The position numbers and the translations under genes were made by a program. From NCBI RefSeq assembly GCF_013385175.1, contig NZ_JABZEO010000003.1:62001-126000 (forward strand): 64,000 nt of DNA, read 5' to 3'. The stretch comes from Allochromatium humboldtianum. GTDB taxonomy: Bacteria; Pseudomonadota; Gammaproteobacteria; Chromatiales; Chromatiaceae. How positions within the stretch are numbered: the first letter of the stretch is position 1; every line of letters starts with the position of its first letter. This document shows, piece after piece, positions 30,112 through 38,996 of this stretch. Under the pieces are notes generated by a model. That model saw nothing but the letters and a program-made list of their open reading frames with translations. It made no database searches and was not told the DNA's origin.

Positions 30112-32697
30112 ATGTCTCCACCCGAGCTGGCGTCGCTCCCTGACCAACCGGGTCTGGTCGACGCCTATGTCCCCTTGCCCGATTGTTATGACGAGATGCG
30201 CACGCCTGAGGGCGAAGTGCGTCCGCACTGGCAGTATCTGCTCGATGCACTGCGCACGCTCGGCCCGGCCGGGATCGAGGAACGCTGGGGCGAGTCGCGT
30301 CGCCTGATCCGCGACAATGGCGTCACCTACAATCCGCACGGCGACCCGCGCGGCATGTCGCGTCCCTGGGAGCTGGATCTGCTGCCGCTGCTGATCCGCA
30401 GCGACGAATGGGCCGAGCTGGAACGCGGTCTGATCCAGCGCGCCGAGCTGCTCAACCTGATCCTGCGCGATCTCTATGGCCCCCGTGATCTGGTCCGGCT
30501 GGAGCTGATCCCGGCTGAGCTGATCGACGGTCATCCCGGCTATCTGCTGCCCTGCGGCGGCGTGGAGTGCGCCGAAGGACGGCCCCTGATCCATTACGCC
30601 GCCGATCTGACCCGCCGGCCCGATGGCCACTGGCAGGTCATCAGCGACCGCACCCAGACCCCATTGGGCGCGGGCTATGCGCTGGAGAACCGCGTGGTGC
30701 TCTCGCGCGTTCTGCCGAGCGTGTTTCGCGACTCGCACGTCCATCGGCTGGCCGGGTTCTTCCGTTCGATGCGCCGTGCCCTCACCCGACTCGCGCCCCA
30801 ACACGGCGAAGAACCGCGCGTGGTGGTGCTCACGCCCGGTCCGCGCAACGAAGCCTATTTCGAGCACGCCTATCTGGCCAACTATCTGGGCTACACCCTG
30901 GTGCAGGGCGCGGATCTGTCGGTGCGCGACGGCGCGCTCTGGCTGCGCACGCTCGGACGCCTGGAGCGCATCGATGCCGTGCTGCGCCGACTCGACGACG
31001 TCTGGTGCGATCCGCTGGAACTGCGCGAGGATTCGCTGCTCGGCATTCCCGGACTGGTCCAGGCGGCGCGGCTGGGCAATGTCACCCTGGCCAATGCGCT
31101 TGGCAGCGGGGTGCTGGAGCATCCGGCGCTCAAGGCGTTTCTGCCGGCGCTCTGTCAGCACCTGCTGGGCGAGGAACTGGCGCTGTCCGACACCCCGACC
31201 TGGTGGTGCGGCGACCCCGAGTCGCGGGCGCGCGTACTCGACGACCTCGACCGGCTCATCGTCCGCCCGGTCCATCCGGCACTCGATCCGACGCCGATCC
31301 AGCCGGGCACGCTGGCACCGGAGGCGCGCGCGCGGCTGGTGCGCGCCATCGAGACGCACCCGCGCCGCTACATCGCCCAGGAGCCGGTCGTGCCGGCGAC
31401 CGCGCCGGCCCTGATCGGCCGTCAGCTCGAACCGCGACCGACGACCCTGCGCACCTTCCTGATCGCCGAGGAGGAAGGCTATGCGGTGATGCCGGGCGGA
31501 CTGGGTCGGGTGCATTCGACGCCCGAAGCCGCCCTGCCCCTGTCGGGTCAGCTCGGCGGACTCGGCAAGGACGTCTGGGTGCTGGCCTCCGAACCCGAGC
31601 GTCAGGAGACCCTGCTCCCGCTCTCCGAGATCACTCCGGCCGTGGTCCAGGAAAGCGCCGTCTCCAGCCGGGTGGCCGACAATCTGTTCTGGATCGGACG
31701 CTATGCCGAGCGCGCCGAGGGGCTGGTGCGCCTGCTGCGCGTCACCATCTTCAAGTACGCCGAACGCAGTGACTATCCGCTCTCGCCGGCCAGCTCGTCC
31801 TGTCTGCGCGCCTTGCTGGAGGCGCTGACCCAGCAGACCCAGACCTTCCCCGGTTTTCTCGGTCCCGGCGCTGAGGAACGTCTGAACGATCCGGTTCCGG
31901 AGCTGCTGGCACTGATCTCGGATCGCAGTCTGGTCGGCAGTCTGCCGCAGACGCTGGAGGCGCTGGGTCAAGCCGCCTATTCGGTGCGCGACCGGCTCTC
32001 GGCCGACACCTGGCGCATCATCGGCGACATCGAGGCGCTTCAGGCCAGTCTGGCCGATCATCCGCCGCGCGTGCTCTCGCAGGCACTCGACGAACTCGAC
32101 CCGCTGGTGACATCACTGGTGGCCTTCTCCGGTCTGACCCAGGAGAACATGACCCACAACGAGGGCTGGCACTTCCTGGAGACCGGACGCCGACTGGAGC
32201 GGGGCGCGACCACGGCCAGTCTGCTGCGCTCGACCCTGGTGCCGGTCGCCGGCGAGGCTGACGAGAACATGCTGATCGAGGCGGTGCTGGGCGTCACTGA
32301 CAGCACCATCACCTACCGGCGCCGCTATCGGGGCGGGACGCGCGTCGGCGCCCTGCTCGATCTGGTGTTCCAGGACGAAGGCAATCCGCGCGCGCTGGCC
32401 TATCAGCTCGCCATGCTCGGGCGGCTGGTGACGGAGCTGCCGCGCGGCGATCTGGCCGTCGGACGCACACCGGCCGAGAAGCTCGCGCTCAAGAGCCTGA
32501 CAGACATCCGTCTGGCCGAGATCAATCAGCTCATCCAGGTCGACGAGAGCGGCCAGCAGCGCGCCCGGCTCGCTGAGATGCTGGCCGACCTGAACCTCCA
32601 GCTCGCCGCCCTGTCGGACGCCATCACCGCCCAATACTTCCGGCATGAGGAGCAGCCGCACAGTCTGTTGTCTCGCGTCGCCGAGGTGCCCGTATGA
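30112..32697 (+). CDS. Fused circularly permuted ATP-grasp / alpha-E protein
   Basis: This 861-residue protein joins a circularly permuted ATP-grasp domain (DUF404/407 type, about 60-510) to an alpha-E domain (DUF403, about 520-850, starting SRVADNLFWIGRYAERAEG). ATP-grasp features kept are VVVLTPGPRNEAYFEHAYLA and GLGKDVWVLA. The metal-site stretch that reads LEDNLRTPSG in the split paralogue at 52339 reads ISDRTQTPLG here, so two likely acidic/amide ligands are changed. These families were predicted to make or modify peptides by amide ligation. The next gene, a transglutaminase-fold protein, overlaps by 4 bases. Confidence 0.85.
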   Translation: MSPPELASLPDQPGLVDAYVPLPDCYDEMRTPEGEVRPHWQYLLDALRTLGPAGIEERWGESRRLIRDNGVTYNPHGDPRGMSRPWELDLLPLLIRSDEWAELERGLIQRAELLNLILRDLYGPRDLVRLELIPAELIDGHPGYLLPCGGVECAEGRPLIHYAADLTRRPDGHWQVISDRTQTPLGAGYALENRVVLSRVLPSVFRDSHVHRLAGFFRSMRRALTRLAPQHGEEPRVVVLTPGPRNEAYFEHAYLANYLGYTLVQGADLSVRDGALWLRTLGRLERIDAVLRRLDDVWCDPLELREDSLLGIPGLVQAARLGNVTLANALGSGVLEHPALKAFLPALCQHLLGEELALSDTPTWWCGDPESRARVLDDLDRLIVRPVHPALDPTPIQPGTLAPEARARLVRAIETHPRRYIAQEPVVPATAPALIGRQLEPRPTTLRTFLIAEEEGYAVMPGGLGRVHSTPEAALPLSGQLGGLGKDVWVLASEPERQETLLPLSEITPAVVQESAVSSRVADNLFWIGRYAERAEGLVRLLRVTIFKYAERSDYPLSPASSSCLRALLEALTQQTQTFPGFLGPGAEERLNDPVPELLALISDRSLVGSLPQTLEALGQAAYSVRDRLSADTWRIIGDIEALQASLADHPPRVLSQALDELDPLVTSLVAFSGLTQENMTHNEGWHFLETGRRLERGATTASLLRSTLVPVAGEADENMLIEAVLGVTDSTITYRRRYRGGTRVGALLDLVFQDEGNPRALAYQLAMLGRLVTELPRGDLAVGRTPAEKLALKSLTDIRLAEINQLIQVDESGQQRARLAEMLADLNLQLAALSDAITAQYFRHEEQPHSLLSRVAEVPV

Positions 32698-33581
32698 GAT
32701 ACAAGGTCCAGCATGTGACCCGCTATGACTATGCCGATCCGGTCTCGCTCTGTCACAGCATCGCGCACCTCAAGCCGATCGACACCCGCGCCCAGCGCTG
32801 CCTGAGCGCGAGTCTGCGTGTCGATCCCTGGCCGGCGGTCAGCCGCGAGCACGAGGACTTCTTCGGCAATCGGGTCAGTTATTTCTCGATCCAGCAGGCG
32901 CATCGCGCACTGGAGGTCACGGCTCTGAGCGAGGTCGAGATCATGCCCGTGCCCACACCGCTTCCTGAGCGCACCACACCCTGGGAACTGGCGCTCGAAC
33001 GGCTCTACGATCGCGGCGATGGGCTGATGAGCGATGCGCGCATCTTCACCCTGCCCTCGCCGCAGGTGCCGCTCGATGACGAGGCGCACGCCTTCGCCGC
33101 CGTCTCCTTCACGCCTGGGCGACCGATACTGGAGGCGACGCTGGATCTGATGACCCGCATCCATCGCGAGATCGAGTACGACCCGACCGCGACCACGGTC
33201 GCCACGCCGGTGGCCGAGGTGATGCGCCAGCGTCGGGGGGTCTGTCAGGATTTCGCGCATATCGCCATCTCAGGACTGCGCGGGCTGGGACTGGCGGCGC
33301 GCTATGTGAGCGGCTATCTGGAGACGCTGCCGCCGCCGGGTCAGGTCAAGCTCCAGGGCGCGGACGCCTCGCATGCCTGGTTCTCGGTGCTGGTGCCGGA
33401 TCATGGCTGGATCGACTTCGATCCGACCAACGACTGCATTCCGGTCGAGCAGCACATCACCACGGCCATCGGGCGCGATTTCCAGGATGTCACGCCGCTG
33501 CGCGGGATCTTCTATGGGGGCGGACAGCATGATCTGAGCGTGGCGGTGGACGTCAATCGGATCGGCGAGGCAGTGGACTGA
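32694..33581 (+). CDS. Transglutaminase-like protein of the ATP-grasp/alpha-E system
   Basis: This 295-residue protein has an N-terminal beta domain (YKVQHVTRYDYADPVSLCHS, typical of the bacterial transglutaminase N-terminal region) and a transglutaminase-like core. The catalytic triad is visible: Cys in RRGVCQDFAHIA, His in DASHAWFSV and Asp in WIDFDPTNDC. Such enzymes hydrolyse or exchange amide bonds. The ATG overlaps the stop of the fused ATP-grasp/alpha-E gene, matching the known conserved pairing of these families. There is no signal peptide, so it is cytoplasmic. It may cut or transfer the peptide made by the ligase; that is inferred. Confidence 0.88.
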   Translation: MRYKVQHVTRYDYADPVSLCHSIAHLKPIDTRAQRCLSASLRVDPWPAVSREHEDFFGNRVSYFSIQQAHRALEVTALSEVEIMPVPTPLPERTTPWELALERLYDRGDGLMSDARIFTLPSPQVPLDDEAHAFAAVSFTPGRPILEATLDLMTRIHREIEYDPTATTVATPVAEVMRQRRGVCQDFAHIAISGLRGLGLAARYVSGYLETLPPPGQVKLQGADASHAWFSVLVPDHGWIDFDPTNDCIPVEQHITTAIGRDFQDVTPLRGIFYGGGQHDLSVAVDVNRIGEAVD

Positions 33582-33608
33582 ACCCGCACCGACACGACAC
33601 CTCTTCAT

Positions 33609-34850
33609 ATGCGTTTGTTACTGAAAAGTCTGCTGTGGATCACGGGTCTTGGGCTGGTTGCGGCGCTCGTCCTGGGACTGGCCCTGGCGCTGGATCGCCG
33701 CCCACTGGTCGCCGAGCCTTCACCGCCGAGTCCGGCCGAACAGACCTGGGCGGCCGACTGGCTCGCCAAGCAGCGCCGGCATCACGGGCGCGCGGCTTCG
33801 AGCAACCGGCTCGAACTCACCGAGCCGCAGGCCAATCTGCTGCTCAATGCTCTGCTCGGACGCAGTGGACAGGGTCAGGCGCAGGTGCGTCTCGGTGCCG
33901 GCCGGGCCAGTCTGGCCCTCTCGCTCAAGCTGCCGCTGGATCAGCTCGACGGCTATCTCAATCTGGAGCTGGAACTGGTCGAGGACGATCCCTTGCCTCG
34001 GGTCGAGTCGGCGCGGATCGCCGGACTGCCGATTCCCGGCTCCCTGGCGCAGGCACTGGCCGAGCAGGCGCTCCAGGCGCTCGATCGTTCGCAGATGGTG
34101 CATGAGGTCCGCTTCACGCCCGAACGGCTGACGCTCGACTACACTTGGCGCCCCGACATGATCGAGCGGTTCAGCGGCGGCATGATCGCGTCCGATGAAC
34201 TGCCACGGGTGCTGGCCGCTCAGGACGCGATCATCCGCTATGCCGCCGCGCAACCTGGGCGCAAGCCGCTTCCGTTGTCGGATCTGCTCACCCATCTGCT
34301 CCAGGAGACGGCCAACGACATGGACCCGATCGCCGGCCATCGCGCGCTCATCCTGGCGCTGGCGGCCTATGTCAACGGCCAGTCCATCCGTGCGCCGGAC
34401 GATGATTCGACCGAGCCGCGCGCGCGCCCGCGTCTGGTGCTGCTGCGCGGTCGGGTCGACCTGAGTCAGCACTTCATGACCTCGGCGGCGCTCGCCGTCC
34501 AGGGCACGGATACGCTCTCCAGTCTGGTCGGCTGGTACAAGGAGATGTCGGACGCCAATGGCGGCAGCGGCTTCAGCTTCGCTGACATGATGGCCAACCG
34601 TGCAGGTATCCGCTTTGCGCGGCTGGCCACCGAGAAGGCGGCGAGCGCCCGGTGGCTTCAGTCCGTCGCGCGTGCGGGGTTACGGGAGGACGACTTCATG
34701 CCGCGCATCGACCGCCTGCCCGAGGGACTGAGTCAGGCGCGCTTCGAGGATCGTCTCGGCACGGACAAACGGCGTGAGTACCAGCGCCTGATCGAACAGA
34801 TCGACCGTCATATCGAGTCACGCGGGCTGTACCGACAGTCGCCGGGCTGA
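33609..34850 (+). CDS. Hypothetical membrane-anchored periplasmic protein
   Basis: A 413-residue protein with one N-terminal hydrophobic helix (about 8-27, LWITGLGLVAALVLGLALAL) and a Pro-rich linker, followed by a long mixed alpha/beta domain without recognised motifs. The helix is followed by RRP, which suggests an uncleaved anchor with the bulk in the periplasm. I do not recognise the family; it resembles conserved hypothetical proteins of gammaproteobacteria. It starts 27 bp after the transglutaminase gene on the same strand, so it may belong to that operon. Convergent with comF (14 bp between ends). Confidence 0.7.
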   Translation: MRLLLKSLLWITGLGLVAALVLGLALALDRRPLVAEPSPPSPAEQTWAADWLAKQRRHHGRAASSNRLELTEPQANLLLNALLGRSGQGQAQVRLGAGRASLALSLKLPLDQLDGYLNLELELVEDDPLPRVESARIAGLPIPGSLAQALAEQALQALDRSQMVHEVRFTPERLTLDYTWRPDMIERFSGGMIASDELPRVLAAQDAIIRYAAAQPGRKPLPLSDLLTHLLQETANDMDPIAGHRALILALAAYVNGQSIRAPDDDSTEPRARPRLVLLRGRVDLSQHFMTSAALAVQGTDTLSSLVGWYKEMSDANGGSGFSFADMMANRAGIRFARLATEKAASARWLQSVARAGLREDDFMPRIDRLPEGLSQARFEDRLGTDKRREYQRLIEQIDRHIESRGLYRQSPG

Positions 34851-34864
34851 ATCCACGCCTGAGA

Positions 34865-35581
34865 TTAGAGCGTCCGCGCCACGGCCCAGACATCGACCCG
34901 CACGGCACCGGCGTCGATCAACACCTGACTCAGTTCGGAGACCGTGCCTCCGGTCGTCATCACATCATCGACGATGGCCAGATGCCGCCCCGTGAGAGCG
35001 TCCATCGCCTTGAAGGCGCCCCGGATGTTGCGCCGCCGGGCGCGTGCCGTCAGTTCGGTCTGGGGCGGCGTGGCGCGGGGGCGGGCGACGAGACGCGGTT
35101 CGACCGGAAGGGACAGCGCGCGGCCCGTGACGCGCGCGATCTCCAGCGCCTGGTTGTAGCCGCGCGTGCGCTGGCGTCGCGGATGCAGCGGCACGGGGAC
35201 CAGCGCCTCGGGCCAGTCGTCCGCCGACTCGCGCACATGCTCGGCCAGACACTGACCCAGTAGCCGCGCGGCGTTGAGCCGCCCACGAAACTTGGCGCCC
35301 GTGATCAGGAAGGGCACCGCGCCTTCGTAGCGAAAGGCCGTCAGACAGGCGTCGAACGGCGGCGGGCGGCGCTCGCAGTCCCCGCAGATCGCCCCGTCCG
35401 GCAGTGGAACCAGAAAGGGACGCGCGCACCGGGCGCAGGCACGGAGATTGTAGGGCAGATCCAGCGCGCAACCGGCGCAGAGATCGCGGCCCGCCTCGCC
35501 GGGCGCGCCGCAGAGCAGACAGGTCGGCGGGAACAGGCTGTCGAGCAGACTGCGATCGCCCCCAAAACCGAGTTTCCACAC
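34865..35581 (-). CDS. comF: ComF/GntX-family phosphoribosyltransferase-like protein
   Basis: This 238-residue protein has an N-terminal double zinc-finger-like region (CLLCGAPGEAGRDLCAGC, then CARCARPF and CGDCE) and a C-terminal type I phosphoribosyltransferase fold with the PRPP loop AIVDDVMTTGGTVSE. YNQALEIAR and RRRNIRGAF are also typical. ComF is needed for DNA uptake in competent bacteria; GntX is its close relative. The GTG start (35581) is favoured by GGGGAGA seven bases upstream. Divergent from bioB, a common arrangement in gammaproteobacteria; the 180-bp spacer holds the BirA-type operator. Confidence 0.88.
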   Translation of the reverse strand: MWKLGFGGDRSLLDSLFPPTCLLCGAPGEAGRDLCAGCALDLPYNLRACARCARPFLVPLPDGAICGDCERRPPPFDACLTAFRYEGAVPFLITGAKFRGRLNAARLLGQCLAEHVRESADDWPEALVPVPLHPRRQRTRGYNQALEIARVTGRALSLPVEPRLVARPRATPPQTELTARARRRNIRGAFKAMDALTGRHLAIVDDVMTTGGTVSELSQVLIDAGAVRVDVWAVARTL

Positions 35582-35646
35582 GGCGCTGTCTCCCCTCGAT
35601 CATGACATCCCTCACACACCAGCGGAACCGACGTCAGCGGATCGAG

Positions 35647-35700
35647 TTGTAAACCTTGAGAACCAAAATCAGTTGACAAGTCAAACAAGCCCTTTAGAGT
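35647..35700 (+). promoter_or_regulatory. bioB promoter with BirA-type operator
   Basis: A half-site TTGTAAACC (35647-35655), 15 bp, then AGTTGACAA (35671-35679) match the BirA operator TTGTAAACC-spacer-GGTTTACAA at 9/9 and 7/9. The right half overlaps a -35 TTGACA (35673-35678); TAGAGT (35695-35700) lies 16 bp further as -10. Repression by biotinyl-AMP-bound BirA would directly block transcription of bioB. Transcription would start near 35707, which supports the bioB ATG at 35762 rather than the one at 35702. Confidence 0.75.
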
Positions 35701-35761
35701 AATGGGCCTTTTATCGCTTCGTCACGACCGATTTCGAAGCCACATCCGGTTCATTCCGCCC

Positions 35762-36805
35762 ATGTCACAGACCCAGACCACCGCTTTCCAGTCGCCGCCC
35801 GCACTCCGTCACGATTGGTCTCTCGACGAGATCGAAGCGATCCTCGATCAGCCGTTCAACGATCTGCTGTTCACGGCTCAGAGCGTCCACCGCGCCCACT
35901 TCGATCCCAATACCATCCAGGTCAGCACCCTGCTGAGCATCAAGACCGGCGCCTGCCCCGAGGATTGCGGCTATTGCGGCCAGAGCGCGCGCCATGCAAC
36001 GGACGTGGAACCCGAGCGCATCCTGCCGCTCGACACCGTGCTGGAGGCGGCGCGCACCGCCAAGTCCCAGGGCGCGACCCGCTTCTGCATGGGCGCGGCC
36101 TGGCGCAACCCGACCGACCGCCATCTCGAACAGGTGATCGCCATGGTCGAGGGCATCCATGCGCTCGGGCTTGAGACCTGCGTCACGCTCGGCATGCTGA
36201 CCGCCGAACAGGCGCGCCGGCTCAAGGACGCCGGACTCGACTATTACAACCACAACCTCGACACCTCGCCCGAGTTCTACGGTCAGGTCATCAGCACCCG
36301 CACCTATCAGGACCGGCTCGACACCCTGGAGCACATCCGCACGGTCGGACTCAAGACCTGTAGCGGCGGCATCCTCGGCATGGGCGAATCGCGCCGCGAC
36401 CGCGCCTCCATGCTGCGCCAGCTCGCCAACCTGCCGGCGCATCCCGAATCCGTCCCCATCAATCTGCTGGTCCAGGTCGAGGGCACACCGCTGTTCGGCG
36501 TCGACGCGCTCGATCCCTTCGAGTTCGTGCGCGTGGTCGCGGCGGCGCGGATCATCATGCCGCGCTCGCATGTGCGCCTCTCGGCCGGACGCAGCGAGAT
36601 GAGCGACGAGTTGCAGGCGCTCTGCTTCCTGGCCGGCGCCAACTCGATCTTCTACGGCGAGCGACTGCTGACCGCGCCCAATGCCGAGTCCGACCGCGAC
36701 CGTCGACTGTTCGAGCGTCTGGGTCTGGCCTTCGAACAGGTCGAGGCCGAACGCACCGAGCCGGGCGCCTGCCACAAGACCACCGAGCACAAGATCCGGC
36801 TCTGA
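35762..36805 (+). CDS. bioB: Biotin synthase
   Basis: BioB inserts sulfur into dethiobiotin by radical-SAM chemistry. This 347-residue protein (ATG at 35762) has the cluster motif [10 protein letters not shown], preceded by [10 protein letters not shown], and later [35 protein letters not shown] and [14 protein letters not shown], all diagnostic. An earlier ATG at 35702 is upstream of the predicted transcription start. First gene of bioBFHCD; bioF starts 10 bp after its stop. Confidence 0.96.
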   Translation: MSQTQTTAFQSPPALRHDWSLDEIEAILDQPFNDLLFTAQSVHRAHFDPNTIQVSTLLSIKTGACPEDCGYCGQSARHATDVEPERILPLDTVLEAARTAKSQGATRFCMGAAWRNPTDRHLEQVIAMVEGIHALGLETCVTLGMLTAEQARRLKDAGLDYYNHNLDTSPEFYGQVISTRTYQDRLDTLEHIRTVGLKTCSGGILGMGESRRDRASMLRQLANLPAHPESVPINLLVQVEGTPLFGVDALDPFEFVRVVAAARIIMPRSHVRLSAGRSEMSDELQALCFLAGANSIFYGERLLTAPNAESDRDRRLFERLGLAFEQVEAERTEPGACHKTTEHKIRL

Positions 36806-36815
36806 GGCGCAAGAC

Positions 36816-37994
36816 ATGGAGCGACCGCCATCCAGCCGCCCCAACCCCGAGACCGAACTGCGCCCGCGACTCGACGCGCTCAAGGCCCAGTCGCTCTATC
36901 GGCGCCGTCGGCTCCAGGACAGCCCGCAGCAACCCCAGGCGCGAGTCGACGGCCGACCGATGTTGAGCTTTTGCGGCAACGACTATCTAGGTCTGGCCAA
37001 TCACCCCGAGGTGATCGCCGCCCTGCGCGACGGGGCCGAACGCTGGGGCGTGGGCAGCGGCGCGGCGCATCTGGTCAACGGCCACAGCCGCGCCCATCAA
37101 GCCCTGGAAGAGGCGCTGGCCGAGTTCACCGGACGCCCGCGCGCCCTCCTCTTCTCGACCGGCTACATGGCCAATCTGGGCGTCATCAGCGCCCTGGCCG
37201 GACGGACCGACACGGTGTTCGAGGACCGGCTCAATCACGCCTCACTGCTCGACGGTGCCCTGTTGTCACGCGCCCGACTGCGCCGCTATCCGCACGCCGA
37301 TGTCCAGGCGCTCAAGCGCCTGATCGCCGGCGACCCCGCGCGGCTCATCGTCACAGACGGCGTCTTCAGCATGGACGGCGATCCGGCCCCATTGCCTGAA
37401 CTGGCCGCCATCGCGCGCGACTCCGGCGCCTGGCTGATGGTCGACGACGCGCACGGCCTGGGCGTGCTGGGACACGAAGGATGCGGCTCGCCGAATCATT
37501 TCGGACTCGACCCCGAAGACGTTCCGATCCTGATGGGCACACTCGGCAAGGCATTCGGCACCTTCGGCGCGTTCGTCGCCGGCTCCGAGGAACTGATCGA
37601 AACCCTGATCCAGAGCGCGCGCAGTTACATCTACACCACGGCCACGCCGCCGGCACTGGCTGAGGCAACCCTGACCAGTCTCGCTATCAACCGACGCGAA
37701 CACTGGCGGCGCGAACGGCTGGCAGAGTGGATCGACCGCTTTCGCACCGGAGCGACCCGAATCGGACTGAACCTGATGGACTCGCCGACACCCATCCAGC
37801 CGATCCTGGCCGGCAGTGCCGAACAGGCACTGGCCTGGAGCGCCGCGCTCGAAGCCGCCGGCCTCCTGGTCACAGCCATTCGCCCCCCAACGGTTCCCGA
37901 AGGCACGGCGCGGCTCCGCGTCACACTCTCAGCCGCCCACACCGCTGATGACATCGACCGACTGCTCGCGGCCCTGGCCAGATTGCCGACCTAG
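36816..37994 (+). CDS. bioF: 8-amino-7-oxononanoate synthase
   Basis: BioF is a PLP enzyme joining pimeloyl-ACP (or -CoA) and alanine to give 8-amino-7-oxononanoate. This 392-residue protein has [54 protein letters not shown] and [19 protein letters not shown], with the PLP Lys in GKAFG. It ends [13 protein letters not shown] at 36816 has GAGG upstream. Second gene of the biotin operon; a 184-bp gap to bioH holds a large palindromic element. Confidence 0.96.
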   Translation: MERPPSSRPNPETELRPRLDALKAQSLYRRRRLQDSPQQPQARVDGRPMLSFCGNDYLGLANHPEVIAALRDGAERWGVGSGAAHLVNGHSRAHQALEEALAEFTGRPRALLFSTGYMANLGVISALAGRTDTVFEDRLNHASLLDGALLSRARLRRYPHADVQALKRLIAGDPARLIVTDGVFSMDGDPAPLPELAAIARDSGAWLMVDDAHGLGVLGHEGCGSPNHFGLDPEDVPILMGTLGKAFGTFGAFVAGSEELIETLIQSARSYIYTTATPPALAEATLTSLAINRREHWRRERLAEWIDRFRTGATRIGLNLMDSPTPIQPILAGSAEQALAWSAALEAAGLLVTAIRPPTVPEGTARLRVTLSAAHTADDIDRLLAALARLPT

Positions 37995-38032
37995 CCGAAC
38001 CAACGCCCAGCCGCCCGTGATGAGGCCGTCGA

Positions 38033-38138
38033 GTGGCTCGGGGCGCCGTCGGCGGGGGGTGTCGACCGCATGGATGCGGTCGTCAAGCCTCCAGGGATGG
38101 ATTCACGGCGTCCCCCCGACGACGGCGCCCCGAGCCAC
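38033..38138. repeat. Palindromic extragenic element between bioF and bioH
   Basis: Two 27-bp arms (38033-38059 and 38112-38138) are inverted repeats differing at one position. The 52-base interior holds its own hairpin GACCGCA-TGGA-TGCGGTC (38064-38081) followed by CAAGCCTCCAGGGATGGATT. That interior wording is like a family of repeated extragenic elements I recall from gammaproteobacteria. As RNA it would form a long stem inside the bioBFHCD message. It codes for nothing evident. Confidence 0.75.
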
Positions 38139-38178
38139 CCACCTACCGAGTCAAGCAACCATACCGAAACCACAACCG

Positions 38179-38964
38179 ATGTCGAACCAATCCGTTCCCC
38201 CGCACACTCCAGCCCCTGAAACCACCGCCGACCTGGTCCTGCTCCACGGCTGGGGCATGAACTCGGCCATCTGGAACGGCGTCCCAGAACCCACCTGGAA
38301 CGGCCTGACTCAACACCGCATCGACCTACCCGGACATGGCGACAGCCCCTTCCCTACCGGACGCGACTATCTCTGGGGCTGGGCCGAAGCCTGCCTGGAC
38401 GCCGCCCCCGAACGCGCCGTCTGGGTCGGCTGGTCGCTGGGCGGACTCATCGCCCTGGCCGCCGCCCTGCACGCGCCCAAGCGTGTCGCCGGACTGGTCC
38501 TCCTGACCGCCACCCCGCGCTTCACCCAGGCGACCGACTGGACGCCCGCCATGCCCGAAGCGACCCTGGCCCAGTTCCACGACGGCCTGCTCGCCGACCC
38601 GAGCGGCACCCTGAACCGCTTCCTGGCCCTGCAAACGCGCGGCAGCGACACCGCGCGCGAGACACTCCGCACCCTCAAACAGGAACTGGCTGCACGTCCC
38701 GAACCCAAGCCCGCCGCACTCGCCCTGGGCCTGGATCTGTTGCGAGAGGAAGACCTGCGTCCCCAGCTCCCCGACATCCGCTGCCCGACGCTCTGGCTGT
38801 TCGGCCAACACGACACCCTGGTTCCGGCACGGGTCGCCGAACGCATCGAACTGCTGATGCCCGAGGCGCAGGTCGAGACCATCGCGGGCGCGGCCCATGC
38901 GCCCCACATCTCGCACCCTCATGAAACCGGTCGGGCCATCCGCACCTTTCTGGACGCCCTTTGA
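38179..38964 (+). CDS. bioH: Pimeloyl-ACP methyl ester carboxylesterase
   Basis: BioH removes the methyl ester from pimeloyl-ACP methyl ester at the end of the BioC-BioH pathway. This 261-residue alpha/beta hydrolase has LLHGWGMNSAIW, the nucleophile elbow VGWSLGGLIALA, Asp in LFGQHDTLVP and His in IAGAAHAPHISHP. ATG at 38179. The order bioF-bioH-bioC with BioC next makes the identity strong. It follows the palindromic element by 40 bp. Confidence 0.93.
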   Translation: MSNQSVPPHTPAPETTADLVLLHGWGMNSAIWNGVPEPTWNGLTQHRIDLPGHGDSPFPTGRDYLWGWAEACLDAAPERAVWVGWSLGGLIALAAALHAPKRVAGLVLLTATPRFTQATDWTPAMPEATLAQFHDGLLADPSGTLNRFLALQTRGSDTARETLRTLKQELAARPEPKPAALALGLDLLREEDLRPQLPDIRCPTLWLFGQHDTLVPARVAERIELLMPEAQVETIAGAAHAPHISHPHETGRAIRTFLDAL

Positions 38965-38996
38965 ACATCACGACGCCAGACCCCAAGGCCGCCATC

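Noticed and set aside
35702-35761. bioB start at ATG 35702
   Set aside because: It lies upstream of the predicted transcription start (about 35707) of the BirA-controlled promoter and adds 20 residues not typical of BioB.
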